Source of the DNA: Rhizobium rhizogenes NBRC 13257
GTDB lineage: Bacteria > Pseudomonadota > Alphaproteobacteria > Rhizobiales > Rhizobiaceae
Reading direction: 5' to 3'
Assembly: GCF_000696095.1 (NCBI RefSeq)
Contig: NZ_BAYX01000011.1
Span: forward strand, 1-64,000
Length of the DNA: 64,000 bases
The translations under genes were made by a program, and so were the position numbers. The notes under the pieces are model-generated. The model did no database searches. It worked only from the letters and a program-made list of their open reading frames with translations, and had not been told where the DNA came from. Each line of letters opens with the position of its first letter. Position 1 is the first letter of the stretch. Of this stretch, positions 8,300-18,114 are shown one piece after another.

Positions 8300-9351
8300 T
8301 GGCTGGGATCACCCTCAAGGATGTCCGCAAAACCTATGGCGGCGGCATCGACGTCATCAAGGGCGTGTCGCTCGATATTGCTGACGGCGAACTCGTCGTG
8401 CTGGTCGGGCCTTCCGGCTGCGGCAAGTCTACGCTGCTGCGCATGATTGCCGGCCTGGAAAGCATCACCTCGGGCACGGTGTCGATCAATGATCGGGTGG
8501 TCAACGAGCTGGAGCCGTCGGACCGTGACATCGCCATGGTCTTCCAGAATTATGCGCTCTATCCGCATATGACGGTGCGCCAGAACCTGGCCTACGGGTT
8601 GAAGAACCGCAACATGCCGAAGGACGAGATCGAGCGGCGGATCGCCAAGACGGCTCGCTCGCTGGAGATCGAGCAATTCCTGGAGCGCAAACCGCGCCAA
8701 TTGTCCGGCGGCCAGCGCCAGCGCGTCGCCATGGGCCGCGCCATCGTGCGCGAGCCGGCGGCCTTCCTGTTCGATGAGCCGCTCTCCAATCTCGACGCCA
8801 AGCTGCGCGTGCAGATGCGCGTCGAGATCAAGCGGCTGCAACGCTCTCTCGCAACCACCAGCGTCTACGTCACGCACGACCAGATGGAGGCGATGACGCT
8901 GGCCGACCGACTTGTCGTGCTGAATGGCGGCCGGATCGAGCAGGTCGGCACGCCCATCGAGCTTTACGAGCGGCCGGCCACGACCTTCGTCGCAACCTTC
9001 ATCGGCTCGCCATCGATGAACCTCCTGAAGATCACGGAGAAAAGTGGCCTTGCCCTTTCGGCAGGTGCCGGCTCCGTCAGCAGCGACACGACCATCGGCA
9101 TCCGGCCCGAAGACCTTCATCTGGCCGAAGGTGGAAAGGCCGCCGCGTTTAGCGCGAGGGTGCGCGTCCAGGCGGTCGAGCTGGTGGGCGCGGAAAGCTA
9201 TGTCTACGGCATCCTTCCGGACGGCCAGGACATCGTCTTTCGCGTTTCCGGGCGGTCTCAGATCGCGATCGATGCCGAGCTTGTGGTTGCCGCTTCCGCC
9301 AATGCCTTGCATTTCTTCGACGGCGAGGGAAACAGAATAGAGCCCGCCTGA
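8299..9351 (+). CDS. ugpC: sn-glycerol-3-phosphate ABC transporter ATP-binding protein UgpC
   Basis: A 350-residue ATPase of the CUT1 (MalK/UgpC) group. Walker A is GPSGCGKST (residues 37-45), the signature is LSGGQRQRVAMGRAI, Walker B is FLFDEPLSNLDAKLR and the switch histidine is in VYVTHDQMEAMTLADR. The C-terminal 110 residues form the regulatory TOBE region (GIRPEDLHL). The start is the ATG overlapping the ugpE stop; a longer in-frame reading from 8101 lies inside ugpE and is not real. It powers uptake and closes the ugpBAEC operon. Confidence 0.95.
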   Translation: MAGITLKDVRKTYGGGIDVIKGVSLDIADGELVVLVGPSGCGKSTLLRMIAGLESITSGTVSINDRVVNELEPSDRDIAMVFQNYALYPHMTVRQNLAYGLKNRNMPKDEIERRIAKTARSLEIEQFLERKPRQLSGGQRQRVAMGRAIVREPAAFLFDEPLSNLDAKLRVQMRVEIKRLQRSLATTSVYVTHDQMEAMTLADRLVVLNGGRIEQVGTPIELYERPATTFVATFIGSPSMNLLKITEKSGLALSAGAGSVSSDTTIGIRPEDLHLAEGGKAAAFSARVRVQAVELVGAESYVYGILPDGQDIVFRVSGRSQIAIDAELVVAASANALHFFDGEGNRIEPA

Positions 9352-9432
9352 ACGGTTCAAACCTTGGGACGACGCTGTTGGAGCGTGTCGTTTCCCAGGC
9401 GTATCGGCTTTTCATGTCACGCTCCGTCATTT

Positions 9433-9450
9433 ATGACGGATTTATGACAA
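9433..9450 (-). promoter_or_regulatory. Pho box overlapping the leader of the DUF47-pit operon
   Basis: On the minus strand: TTGTCAT-AAAT-CCGTCAT, two PhoB half-sites with a period of 11 and an A/T spacer, followed by a further AAAT. It ends 22 bases before the GTG start at 9472 and points away from the genes. In Ensifer meliloti the orfA-pit operon is repressed by PhoB; the position close to the translation start fits repression here, but this is inferred. Confidence 0.65.
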
Positions 9451-9471
9451 CGCATGTTTGGAGCGCCGACA

Positions 9472-10110
9472 GTGAACTGGTTTCGTAAATTGATGCCACG
9501 GGAAGATCGCTTTTTTGATCTCTTCGAGCGGCATTCCCGCACCATCGTCGGCGCGGCCGAAGCTTTGAACGAATTGCTGGCCGGCAAGGACACGGAGCAA
9601 CATTGCCAGCGCATCGTCGCGCTCGAAAACGAGGCCGATGAGATTGCCCGCGAAGTGCTGCTCGCCGTTCGGCGCAGCTTCATCACGCCCTTCGATCGCG
9701 GGGATATCAAGGACCTGATCATGTCGATGGATGATGCCATCGACATGATGCACAAGACGGTCAAGACCATCCGGCTGTTCGAACAGACCAGTTTCGATCC
9801 CAGAATGCAGGAGATGGGCGCTGCGATCGTCCAGGCCGCCAAGCTGGTCGCCGAGGCAATCCCGCTGCTCGATCGCATGGGTGCCAACTCGGCGCGCCTC
9901 AGCGTGCTCACCGAAGAAGTGGTGAAAGTCGAGGGCCGTTCCGACGAACTGCATGAGCAGGGTCTCAAGGATCTCTTCCGCCGTCATGGCGGGTCGAACC
10001 CAATGGCCTATATCATCGGCAGCGAGATCTATGGTGAACTGGAGAAAGTGGTCGACCGCTTCGAGGACGTCGCCAATGAGATCAGCGGCATCGTGATCGA
10101 GAACGTCTGA
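9472..10110 (+). CDS. DUF47 (PhoU-like) phosphate transport accessory protein, OrfA type
   Basis: A 212-residue, largely helical protein of the DUF47/PhoU-like family that accompanies Pit transporters. It contains KLMPREDRFFDLFERHS, ALENEADEIAREVL and the repeat-like DLIMSMDDAIDMMHKTVKT, with acidic and histidine residues suited to metal binding. I choose the GTG at 9472: GGAG lies eight bases upstream and the product starts like family members (VNWFRKLMPRED). An ATG at 9454 is possible but directly abuts the Pho box. Its stop overlaps the pit ATG by one base, so expression is coupled. It probably modulates phosphate flow through Pit. Confidence 0.88.
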   Translation: MNWFRKLMPREDRFFDLFERHSRTIVGAAEALNELLAGKDTEQHCQRIVALENEADEIAREVLLAVRRSFITPFDRGDIKDLIMSMDDAIDMMHKTVKTIRLFEQTSFDPRMQEMGAAIVQAAKLVAEAIPLLDRMGANSARLSVLTEEVVKVEGRSDELHEQGLKDLFRRHGGSNPMAYIIGSEIYGELEKVVDRFEDVANEISGIVIENV

Positions 10111-11114
10111 TGGAGGCCACCCTCGCCCTTCCGCTGCTGGCGGGCCTGATTGCCGTCGCACTGTTCTTCGACTTTCTCAACGGGCTGCACGACGCGGCCA
10201 ATTCGATCGCCACCATCGTCTCCACCCGCGTGCTGCGGCCGCAATATGCCGTAATGTGGGCCGCTTTCTTCAATTTCATCGCCTTCCTGTTCTTCGGCCT
10301 GCATGTGGCCGAAACCCTCGGCACCGGCATCATCGATCCGGGCATCGTCACGCCGCAGGTCATCTTCGCCGCGCTGATGGGCGCCATCGTCTGGAATATC
10401 GTCACCTGGATATTCGGCATCCCGTCGAGTTCGTCGCATGCGCTGGTCGGCGGACTGGTCGGCGCCGGACTGGCCAAGACCGGCACAAGCGCGATTGTCT
10501 GGTCAGGCCTGCTGAAGACGGCCGGCGCCATCGTGCTTTCGCCGATGCTGGGCTTCGTGCTCGCGCTTCTCCTTATCTTGTGCGTGACGTGGATCTTCGT
10601 CCGGCAGACACCCTTTGCCGTCGACAGCACATTCCGCGTGCTGCAATTCATCTCCGCCTCGCTCTATTCGCTCGGTCATGGCGGCAACGATGCCCAGAAG
10701 ACGATGGGGATCATTGCCGTGCTGCTCTATTCCCAAGGCTATGGCGGCGGGGAGTTCCATGTGCCGCTCTGGGTGGTGCTGTCCTGCCAGTCCGCGATGG
10801 CGCTTGGAACCTTGTTCGGCGGCTGGCGGATCGTGCATACGATGGGCTCGAAGATCACCAAGCTCAATCCGATGCAGGGCTTCTGCGCGGAGACTGGCGG
10901 CGCAATCACATTGTTTGCGGCGACCTGGCTCGGCATTCCGGTCTCGACGACCCACACGATCACCGGCGCCATTATCGGCGTCGGCGCTTCCCGGCGCCTT
11001 TCCGCGGTGCGCTGGGGGCTCGCCGGCAATATCGTCATCGCATGGGTGGTGACGCTGCCTGCCGCTGCTGCAATCTCCGCGCTGGTCTATTGGGTCATGA
11101 ACCGGGTGGGCTGA
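10110..11114 (+). CDS. pit: Low-affinity inorganic phosphate transporter Pit
   Basis: A 334-residue inner membrane transporter of the PiT family, of the short bacterial type. The duplicated family motifs are visible as GLHDAANSIATIVSTRVL near the N-terminus and TGGAITLFAATWLGIPVSTTHT near the C-terminus, with GGNDAQKTMGIIAV in the middle. It moves phosphate (as a metal-phosphate complex in E. coli) with protons. It is coupled to the DUF47 gene, reproducing the rhizobial orfA-pit operon. A stem-loop overlaps the stop codon. Confidence 0.94.
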   Translation: MEATLALPLLAGLIAVALFFDFLNGLHDAANSIATIVSTRVLRPQYAVMWAAFFNFIAFLFFGLHVAETLGTGIIDPGIVTPQVIFAALMGAIVWNIVTWIFGIPSSSSHALVGGLVGAGLAKTGTSAIVWSGLLKTAGAIVLSPMLGFVLALLLILCVTWIFVRQTPFAVDSTFRVLQFISASLYSLGHGGNDAQKTMGIIAVLLYSQGYGGGEFHVPLWVVLSCQSAMALGTLFGGWRIVHTMGSKITKLNPMQGFCAETGGAITLFAATWLGIPVSTTHTITGAIIGVGASRRLSAVRWGLAGNIVIAWVVTLPAAAAISALVYWVMNRVG

Positions 11115-11124
11115 GCGCCCACCC
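11104..11124 (+). terminator. Stem-loop at the pit stop codon
   Basis: A perfect 8-base stem (GGGTGGGC / GCCCACCC) with a 5-base loop that contains the TGA stop of pit. No clear U-run follows, so it is a possible terminator or mRNA end stabiliser. Confidence 0.45.
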
Positions 11125-11372
11125 AAAGACTCTGTGCCTCTTCTGTAACAAAGCGGCTCTCTGGGCAGCACCCATCAATCGCAGCCGTAGACCTTTCGTC
11201 TACTATCTCTCCCTCGCGCTCCTCTCGAACATTTGCTTCTGCGCCAGCATTTAGACCGGTGCTTTTTTCGGCAATTCAAGCTTCTCCCCGCCCGCCTGCA
11301 TCCAACTATGAGCAATTAATAAGCACCTCAAGGGCGCGCTCAAAACTTATGCGAATTTTCCCAGGGAGCCGC

Positions 11373-11402
11373 TTGACAGGTAGCGCTTGGGAGGCTCTTA
11401 AT
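11373..11402 (+). promoter_or_regulatory. Putative promoter of the peptide importer operon
   Basis: A perfect -35 TTGACA (11373-11378) and a fair -10 CTTAAT (11397-11402) 18 bases apart, about 195 bases before the binding-protein gene. The gap from 11125 to 11595 holds no convincing gene; besides this promoter it contains the operator at 11421 and a long leader. Confidence 0.5.
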
Positions 11403-11420
11403 GCGACCACTGATGCAAAC

Positions 11421-11434
11421 ATATACCAGTATAT
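11421..11434. promoter_or_regulatory. Operator-like palindrome ATATAC-CA-GTATAT
   Basis: A perfect 6-2-6 inverted repeat about 20 bases past the predicted -10, where a bound repressor would block transcription. The AT-rich TAC-N2-GTA shape fits sites of FCD-type GntR repressors, and a GntR/FCD gene lies at 22138 at the end of the same block. A related but imperfect copy (ATATACC-N3-ATAT) sits before the M20 gene at 27209. Confidence 0.55.
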
Positions 11435-11595
11435 CGGTTGACCATCGGAGCGTCGTCCGCCCTGACTGACACGCAAAAAGCTCCGATCCGTTGAATAAGC
11501 ACCGCCCCTTCTGACAGCCGTAACCCGGCTTTCGGAGCGATGCCGCAATGCAAAGTAACGTCCGCAAGCAAACGAAAATCCATAAGGGGAACTTC

Positions 11596-13143
11596 ATGCG
11601 ACGCCTGCTTTCCATGTCCCTCGCCCTGATCCTTACCGCAAGTGCCGCCTATGCCGCGCCGGTCGAGGGCGGCAAGATCAATCTCATCGTCCAGCCGGAA
11701 CCGCCGGGGCTGATGATCGGCATCGTCTCGAACGGTCCAAGCGGACTTGTCGGCGGTGAAATCTATGAAAGTCTGCTGCGCTACGACGACAAACTGCGGC
11801 CAATGCCTTCATTGGCGAAATCGTGGGAAATCTCATCCGACGGACTGACCTACACCTTTCACCTGCAGGATAATGTGAAATTCCACGATGGGCAGCCGAT
11901 GACGTCAGCGGACGTCCTATTTTCTGTGAAAGACTTCCTGCCCAAAACGCTTGCAAAGCATCGAAATACGATGGCACGCGTGGAAAGCGTCACTGCGCCG
12001 GATGACAAGACCGTCGTCTTTAAGCTCAAGCAGCCCTTCGAGCCCTTCATCCGCGCCATGGATTACGGCGCAATGCCCATCATCCCGAAACATATCTATG
12101 AGGGCACGGACTATATGACCAATCCGGCCAACGAAAAGCCGATCGGGACGGGGCCGTTCAAGTTCGTTGAATGGAAAAAGGGCAGCTACATCAAGCTGGA
12201 GAAGAACAAGGACTATTACATCAAGGGCAAGCCCTATCTTGACGAAGTCTACTACCACATCATCCCGGACGCAGCATCCAGATCGGTTGCCTACGAGACG
12301 GGAAAGGTCGATGTCCTGCCCGGCGGATCGGTAGAGAATTTCGACGTTCCCAGGGTGTCCGCCCTCCCCAATACCTGCGTGACACAGAAGGGATGGGAGT
12401 TTTATTCGCCTCTTTCGTGGTTGTGGCTGAACAATCGCACCGCCCCCATGGACAATCCGAAATTCCGTCAGGCGATCATGTATGCGCTCGACCGGGGGTT
12501 CGCGCGTGATGCACTGTGGAATGGAATGGGCAAGGTTGCGACCGGTCCCTTCTCATCCGGATTGCCCTTCTATGCGCAAGGCGGCCCGGAATACCCCTAT
12601 GATCCTGACAAGTCCAAGGCCCTGCTGAAAGAGATCGGCTACAACGGTAAACCGCTTCGGCTTCTCCCCTTGCCATATGGCGAGACCTGGCAGCGTTGGG
12701 CGGAGGCCGTGAAGCAGAATCTTGCAGATGTCGGCATCCCGGTGGAAATCGAGGCCACGGACGTGGCGGGTTGGAACCAGAAGGTCAGCAACTGGGATTA
12801 CGACCTGGCATTTACCTACCTTTACCAGAATGGCGACCCGGCGGTTGGCGTCGAGCGCAATTACAAGTCGGCGCAGATTGCCAAGGGTTCCCCCTGGAAC
12901 AATGTCGAAGGCTATAGCAATGCGGATATAGACAAGCTTCTCGAGCAAGCGGCCTTTGCGTTTCCGGCGGAGAAGCGAAAGGTCCTCTACGATCAGGTGC
13001 AGGTGAAACTGCAGGAAGACGTGCCCGTGGCCTGGCTTCTCGAACTCAGCTTCCCGACGATCTACAACTGCAAAATCAAGGATCTGATCACCACCGGAAT
13101 GGGTTTGAACGATTCTCTTCGTGACACCTACATCGAGCAGTGA
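11596..13143 (+). CDS. Family 5 ABC transporter substrate-binding protein
   Basis: A 515-residue periplasmic binding protein of the oligopeptide/dipeptide type. A signal peptide (LLSMSLALILTASAAYAAP) precedes the mature chain, which shows the family 5 pattern EIYESLLRYDDKLRPMPSLA, FHLQDNVKFHDGQPMTSADV and PIGTGPFKFVEW. The ATG at 11596 has AAGGGGAAC upstream; an ATG 48 bases earlier has none. It heads an operon with two permeases, a fused double ATPase, a transaminase and an amidase. The enzyme neighbours suggest an amino compound or amide-linked ligand rather than general peptides. A palindromic hairpin follows directly. Confidence 0.92.
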   Translation: MRRLLSMSLALILTASAAYAAPVEGGKINLIVQPEPPGLMIGIVSNGPSGLVGGEIYESLLRYDDKLRPMPSLAKSWEISSDGLTYTFHLQDNVKFHDGQPMTSADVLFSVKDFLPKTLAKHRNTMARVESVTAPDDKTVVFKLKQPFEPFIRAMDYGAMPIIPKHIYEGTDYMTNPANEKPIGTGPFKFVEWKKGSYIKLEKNKDYYIKGKPYLDEVYYHIIPDAASRSVAYETGKVDVLPGGSVENFDVPRVSALPNTCVTQKGWEFYSPLSWLWLNNRTAPMDNPKFRQAIMYALDRGFARDALWNGMGKVATGPFSSGLPFYAQGGPEYPYDPDKSKALLKEIGYNGKPLRLLPLPYGETWQRWAEAVKQNLADVGIPVEIEATDVAGWNQKVSNWDYDLAFTYLYQNGDPAVGVERNYKSAQIAKGSPWNNVEGYSNADIDKLLEQAAFAFPAEKRKVLYDQVQVKLQEDVPVAWLLELSFPTIYNCKIKDLITTGMGLNDSLRDTYIEQ

Positions 13144-13146
13144 ATT

Positions 13147-13172
13147 GCTGCGCGAGACATGTCTCGCGCAGC
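13147..13172 (+). terminator. Intra-operon stem-loop after the binding-protein gene
   Basis: A perfect 26-base palindrome (arms GCTGCGCGAGA / TCTCGCGCAGC) three bases after the stop codon and 39 bases before the permease gene. With no U-run it probably stabilises the upstream mRNA or partly attenuates read-through. Confidence 0.65.
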
Positions 13173-13211
13173 TCTCCCGCAATGCATGGAAACCCTAACC
13201 AGGGGGCTGTT

Positions 13212-14183
13212 ATGGTGCGCTTCGTGGCAGGACGATTGCTAAAGGCTGCTGTCATCCTGATCTGCATAACAATTTTGAACTTCCTCCTCATTCATGCCGC
13301 TCCGGGTGACCCCGCGGCGGTCATGGCGGGAGAAGCCGGCGATGCCGACGCCACCTTCCTGCAACAATTGCGGGAGCGCTTTGGACTTGACCAGCCGCTT
13401 TATGTACAGCTCTGGATCTATGTCTCATCCGTCATGCGGCTCGATCTCGGCTATTCCTACCGCCAGCAGCTCCCCGTTATCCAGTTGATCGCGGACCGCC
13501 TTCCAGCGACGCTTCTTCTCTCCCTCACCGCCTTCGTCATTTCATTGGGGCTCGGCATTCTCGCCGGAGCTGTTGCCTCGGCTCGACAGGGGCGTTGGTC
13601 GGATACGATCATCTCGCTGGTAGCACTTATCTTCTATGCGACGCCGCTCTTCTGGCTGGCACTGATGGCGGTACTTTTGTTTTCCGTGCAGCTCGGCTGG
13701 CTACCCGGCTTCGGTTACGAGACGGTCGGCGCCGATTACACGGGCTTTACCCGCGCCTTCGATATTCTTTATCACCTCATCTTGCCTGCCCTGACGCTCG
13801 GGCTGTTTTTTATGGCCGTCTATGCGCGCATGACGCGTGCCTCGATGCTGGAAGTGAGCCGCATGGATTTCGTCAAGACGGCGAAGGCCAAGGGGCTGCG
13901 CCCCGCCGTCATCCAGCGCCGCCATGTCCTGCGCAATGCCATCCTCCCGGTCGTGACCCTTGCCGGCCTCCAGGCCGGGCAACTGGTGGGCGGCGCGGTT
14001 TTGATCGAAACGGTCTTCGCCTGGCCTGGCATTGGGCGCCTGATGTTCGATGCACTATCCCAGCGCGACTATAACCTGCTCCTCGGCGTCTTCATCGTCT
14101 CCGCCGCCATGGTGCTTCTCTTCAATCTGATCACCGATGTGCTCTATCGCATCGTCGATCCGCGTATCCGGGTGACGTCATGA
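13212..14183 (+). CDS. Peptide-type ABC transporter permease (DppB/OppB family)
   Basis: A 323-residue permease with six predicted helices. It begins MVRFVAGRLLKAAVILICI, has the OppB-type periplasmic motif HAAPGDPA, and the ATPase-contact loop RMDFVKTAKAKGLRPAVIQ. The end LYRIVDPRIRVTS is typical. The start is ATG 13212 after a G-rich site (AGGGGGCTGTT); the longer reading from 13140 begins inside the palindrome and lacks family similarity. Its stop overlaps the next permease by ATGA. Confidence 0.92.
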   Translation: MVRFVAGRLLKAAVILICITILNFLLIHAAPGDPAAVMAGEAGDADATFLQQLRERFGLDQPLYVQLWIYVSSVMRLDLGYSYRQQLPVIQLIADRLPATLLLSLTAFVISLGLGILAGAVASARQGRWSDTIISLVALIFYATPLFWLALMAVLLFSVQLGWLPGFGYETVGADYTGFTRAFDILYHLILPALTLGLFFMAVYARMTRASMLEVSRMDFVKTAKAKGLRPAVIQRRHVLRNAILPVVTLAGLQAGQLVGGAVLIETVFAWPGIGRLMFDALSQRDYNLLLGVFIVSAAMVLLFNLITDVLYRIVDPRIRVTS

Positions 14184-15019
14184 AGGATTTCTGGAAACGC
14201 TTCTCCCGCAACAAAGGCGCCGTCATCGGTCTCCTTATTCTGTTCGCTGTTATCGCCCTTTCGATTGTCGCTCCATTTCTCTACCCGAAATCGCCCTGGG
14301 CCATGGTGCAACGGCCGTTCCTGGCGCCTTTCACCATGGATCGGTTTCCGTTGGGAACCGATCCGATGGGCCGCGACCTCGCCTCCGGCCTCGCCCATGG
14401 CGCTCAGGTCTCGCTGCTCGTCGGCTTCGTCTCGACGGTCGTGTCGCTGGTAATCGGCATACCGATCGGCGCGATCGCCGGCTATTTCGGCGGTTGGGTG
14501 GACGATTGTCTGATGCGCTTTACCGAATTCTTCCAGAGCGTGCCGAGCTTCGCACTTGCCGTGGTACTGGTCGCCATCTTCCAGCCGTCCATCGCATCGA
14601 TCGTGGTGGCGATTGCCGTGGTGTCGTGGCCGCCGGTCGCCCGGCTGCTGCGCGGAGAGGTGATGTCGCTCAGGTCACGGGAATTCGTCGAGGCGGCGGT
14701 ACTGTCCGGCCAGACGCACGCAACCATCATCTGGCGGCAGATCCTGCCCAACACGCTGTCTCCGATCATCGTGCTTGCCTCGATGATGGTGGCCGCCGCC
14801 ATTCTCATCGAAAGCTCGCTGTCCTTCCTTGGGCTTGGCGACCGCAACGTCATGTCCTGGGGCTATATCATCGGCGCGGGTCGCACGGTTATCCGGCAGG
14901 CCTGGTGGGTCAGCTTCTTTCCGGGTCTTGCCATCCTGCTCACAGTGCTCGCCCTCAACCTCGTCGGCGAGGGACTGAACGATGCCCTCAATCCGCGCCT
15001 CGCGCGCCGTGGAAAGTGA
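14180..15019 (+). CDS. Peptide-type ABC transporter permease (DppC/OppC family)
   Basis: A 279-residue partner permease with the OppC N-terminal pattern FWKRFSRNKGAVIGLLIL, the periplasmic marker FPLGTDPMGRDLASGLAHG, and the coupling loop SREFVEAAVLSGQTHATII. It ends GEGLNDALNPRLARRGK, as in most DppC proteins. Four bases overlap the upstream permease, and six bases separate it from the ATPase gene. It forms the heterodimeric channel with the preceding protein. Confidence 0.92.
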   Translation: MKDFWKRFSRNKGAVIGLLILFAVIALSIVAPFLYPKSPWAMVQRPFLAPFTMDRFPLGTDPMGRDLASGLAHGAQVSLLVGFVSTVVSLVIGIPIGAIAGYFGGWVDDCLMRFTEFFQSVPSFALAVVLVAIFQPSIASIVVAIAVVSWPPVARLLRGEVMSLRSREFVEAAVLSGQTHATIIWRQILPNTLSPIIVLASMMVAAAILIESSLSFLGLGDRNVMSWGYIIGAGRTVIRQAWWVSFFPGLAILLTVLALNLVGEGLNDALNPRLARRGK

Positions 15020-15025
15020 GGGGAC

Positions 15026-16705
<1,680 letters not shown>

Positions 16706-16745
16706 ATTTGAACGGACGGCTGAAACGTCCAAGGAGCCACTGCAC

Positions 16746-18098
16746 ATGCGTATCGTGTCCAATTCCATCGAAGGCAGGGACATCGCCTATCAGATGCATC
16801 CCAACGTCAATCTGCGCAAATATGAAAAAACCGGCGGTCTGGTGATCGAATCCGGCGACGGCATCTATGTCACCGATAATAACGGCAAACGCTACATCGA
16901 GGGCATGGCAGGGCTGTGGTCGGTGGCGCTCGGCTTCGGCGAGAAGCGCCTGGCAGACGTCGCCAAGGCCCAGATGGAGAAGCTGCCCTACTACCATACC
17001 TTCTCCTATAAGACGCACGGCCCTTCCATCGACCTTGCCGAACTGCTCATCAAGATCGCGCCGGTGCCGATGTCAAAGGTTCACTTCACCTCCTCCGGTT
17101 CGGAGGCCAACGATCTCGCCTGCAAGATGGTGTGGTATCGCTCCAACGCGCTCGGCAACAAGGACAAGAAGAAGATCATCGGCCGCATCAAGGGCTATCA
17201 TGGCGTCACGATCGCCGCCGCCTCGATCACCGGCCTGCCGCGCAACCACGAAAGCTTCGACCTGCCGCTCGACCGGATGGTCCATACATCCTGCCCCTCC
17301 TATGTGCACTTCGGTAAGGACGGCGAAAGCGAAGCCGATTTCACAGCGCGCATCCTGAACGATCTGGAGGAATTGATCCTCAAGGAAGGCCCCGAGACCA
17401 TCGCCGCCTTCTGGGGCGAACCCGTTATGGGTGCCGGCGGCGTTCTGGTTCCTCCGGCCGGCTACTGGGAAGGTGTTCAGGCGATCCTGAAGAAATACGA
17501 TATCCTGCTGGTCGCCGACGAGGTGATCTGCGGCTTCGGCCGCACCGGCAAGATGTTTGCCTGTGAGACCTACAATATCAAGCCGGACGTGCTGATCGTT
17601 TCGAAGCAGATCTCGTCGTCCTACATGCCGCTTTCGGCGATCATCATGAACGACGCCTTCTATCAGCCGATTGCCGACGAATCCGAGCGCATCGGCGTGT
17701 TCGGCCATGGCTTCACGGCGTCGGGTCATCCGGTTGCGACGGCGGTCGGTCTTGAAAACTTGAAGATCATTCAGGAGCGCGATCTCGTCGGCAATGCCGC
17801 GCGGCTTGAGGAGAAATTTCTCGGCCGGCTTGCGGAGCTTGCAAAACACCCATTGGCGCATTCGTCACGTGGCGTCGGGCTGATCGGCGCGCTGGAGATC
17901 AAACCATGGAGCGACGCCAAGCCTGGCGATGCGGCCGCGGCCGTTTCGGCGGCCCTTGAGGAAGAGGGTGTGATCTCACGCAACATCGGCGAAGCGCTTT
18001 GCTTCTGCCCGCCACTGATCATTACCGCCGAGCAGATCGACGATATGTTCAATGCCGTCGGCCGCGCGCTCGACACGGTCGAAAAGACAAGAGCCTGA
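16746..18098 (+). CDS. Class III (omega) aminotransferase
   Basis: A 450-residue PLP enzyme of the omega-amino acid:pyruvate transaminase type. The N-terminal motif is YIEGMAGLWSVALGFGEKRL, the phosphate-binding turn SSGSEAND, the cofactor aspartate D258 in LLVADEVICGFGRTG, and the likely Schiff-base lysine K287 in VSKQISSSYMPLSA. The start at ATG 16746 follows AAGGAG; the reading from 16698 lacks a site and adds unrelated residues. It would move an amino group from a terminal amine to pyruvate or oxoglutarate. It lies just after the importer ATPase, so its substrate is probably derived from the imported compound. Confidence 0.9.
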   Translation: MRIVSNSIEGRDIAYQMHPNVNLRKYEKTGGLVIESGDGIYVTDNNGKRYIEGMAGLWSVALGFGEKRLADVAKAQMEKLPYYHTFSYKTHGPSIDLAELLIKIAPVPMSKVHFTSSGSEANDLACKMVWYRSNALGNKDKKKIIGRIKGYHGVTIAAASITGLPRNHESFDLPLDRMVHTSCPSYVHFGKDGESEADFTARILNDLEELILKEGPETIAAFWGEPVMGAGGVLVPPAGYWEGVQAILKKYDILLVADEVICGFGRTGKMFACETYNIKPDVLIVSKQISSSYMPLSAIIMNDAFYQPIADESERIGVFGHGFTASGHPVATAVGLENLKIIQERDLVGNAARLEEKFLGRLAELAKHPLAHSSRGVGLIGALEIKPWSDAKPGDAAAAVSAALEEEGVISRNIGEALCFCPPLIITAEQIDDMFNAVGRALDTVEKTRA

Positions 18099-18114
18099 TG
18101 GAGATTTGATAGTC

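Noticed and set aside
8080..9360. A 426-residue minus-strand frame opposite ugpC
   Set aside because: It is the antisense of a clear ATPase gene, rich in His/Arg/Asp, with no recognisable motif.
9420..9436. A plus-strand Pho box from ATGTCAC and CCGTCAT near 9414-9430
   Set aside because: The period is 10, not 11, and the spacer is not A/T-rich; the minus-strand pair at 9433-9450 fits the consensus much better.
12553..13182. A 209-residue minus-strand frame opposite the binding-protein gene
   Set aside because: Shadow of the plus-strand family 5 protein; no motifs.
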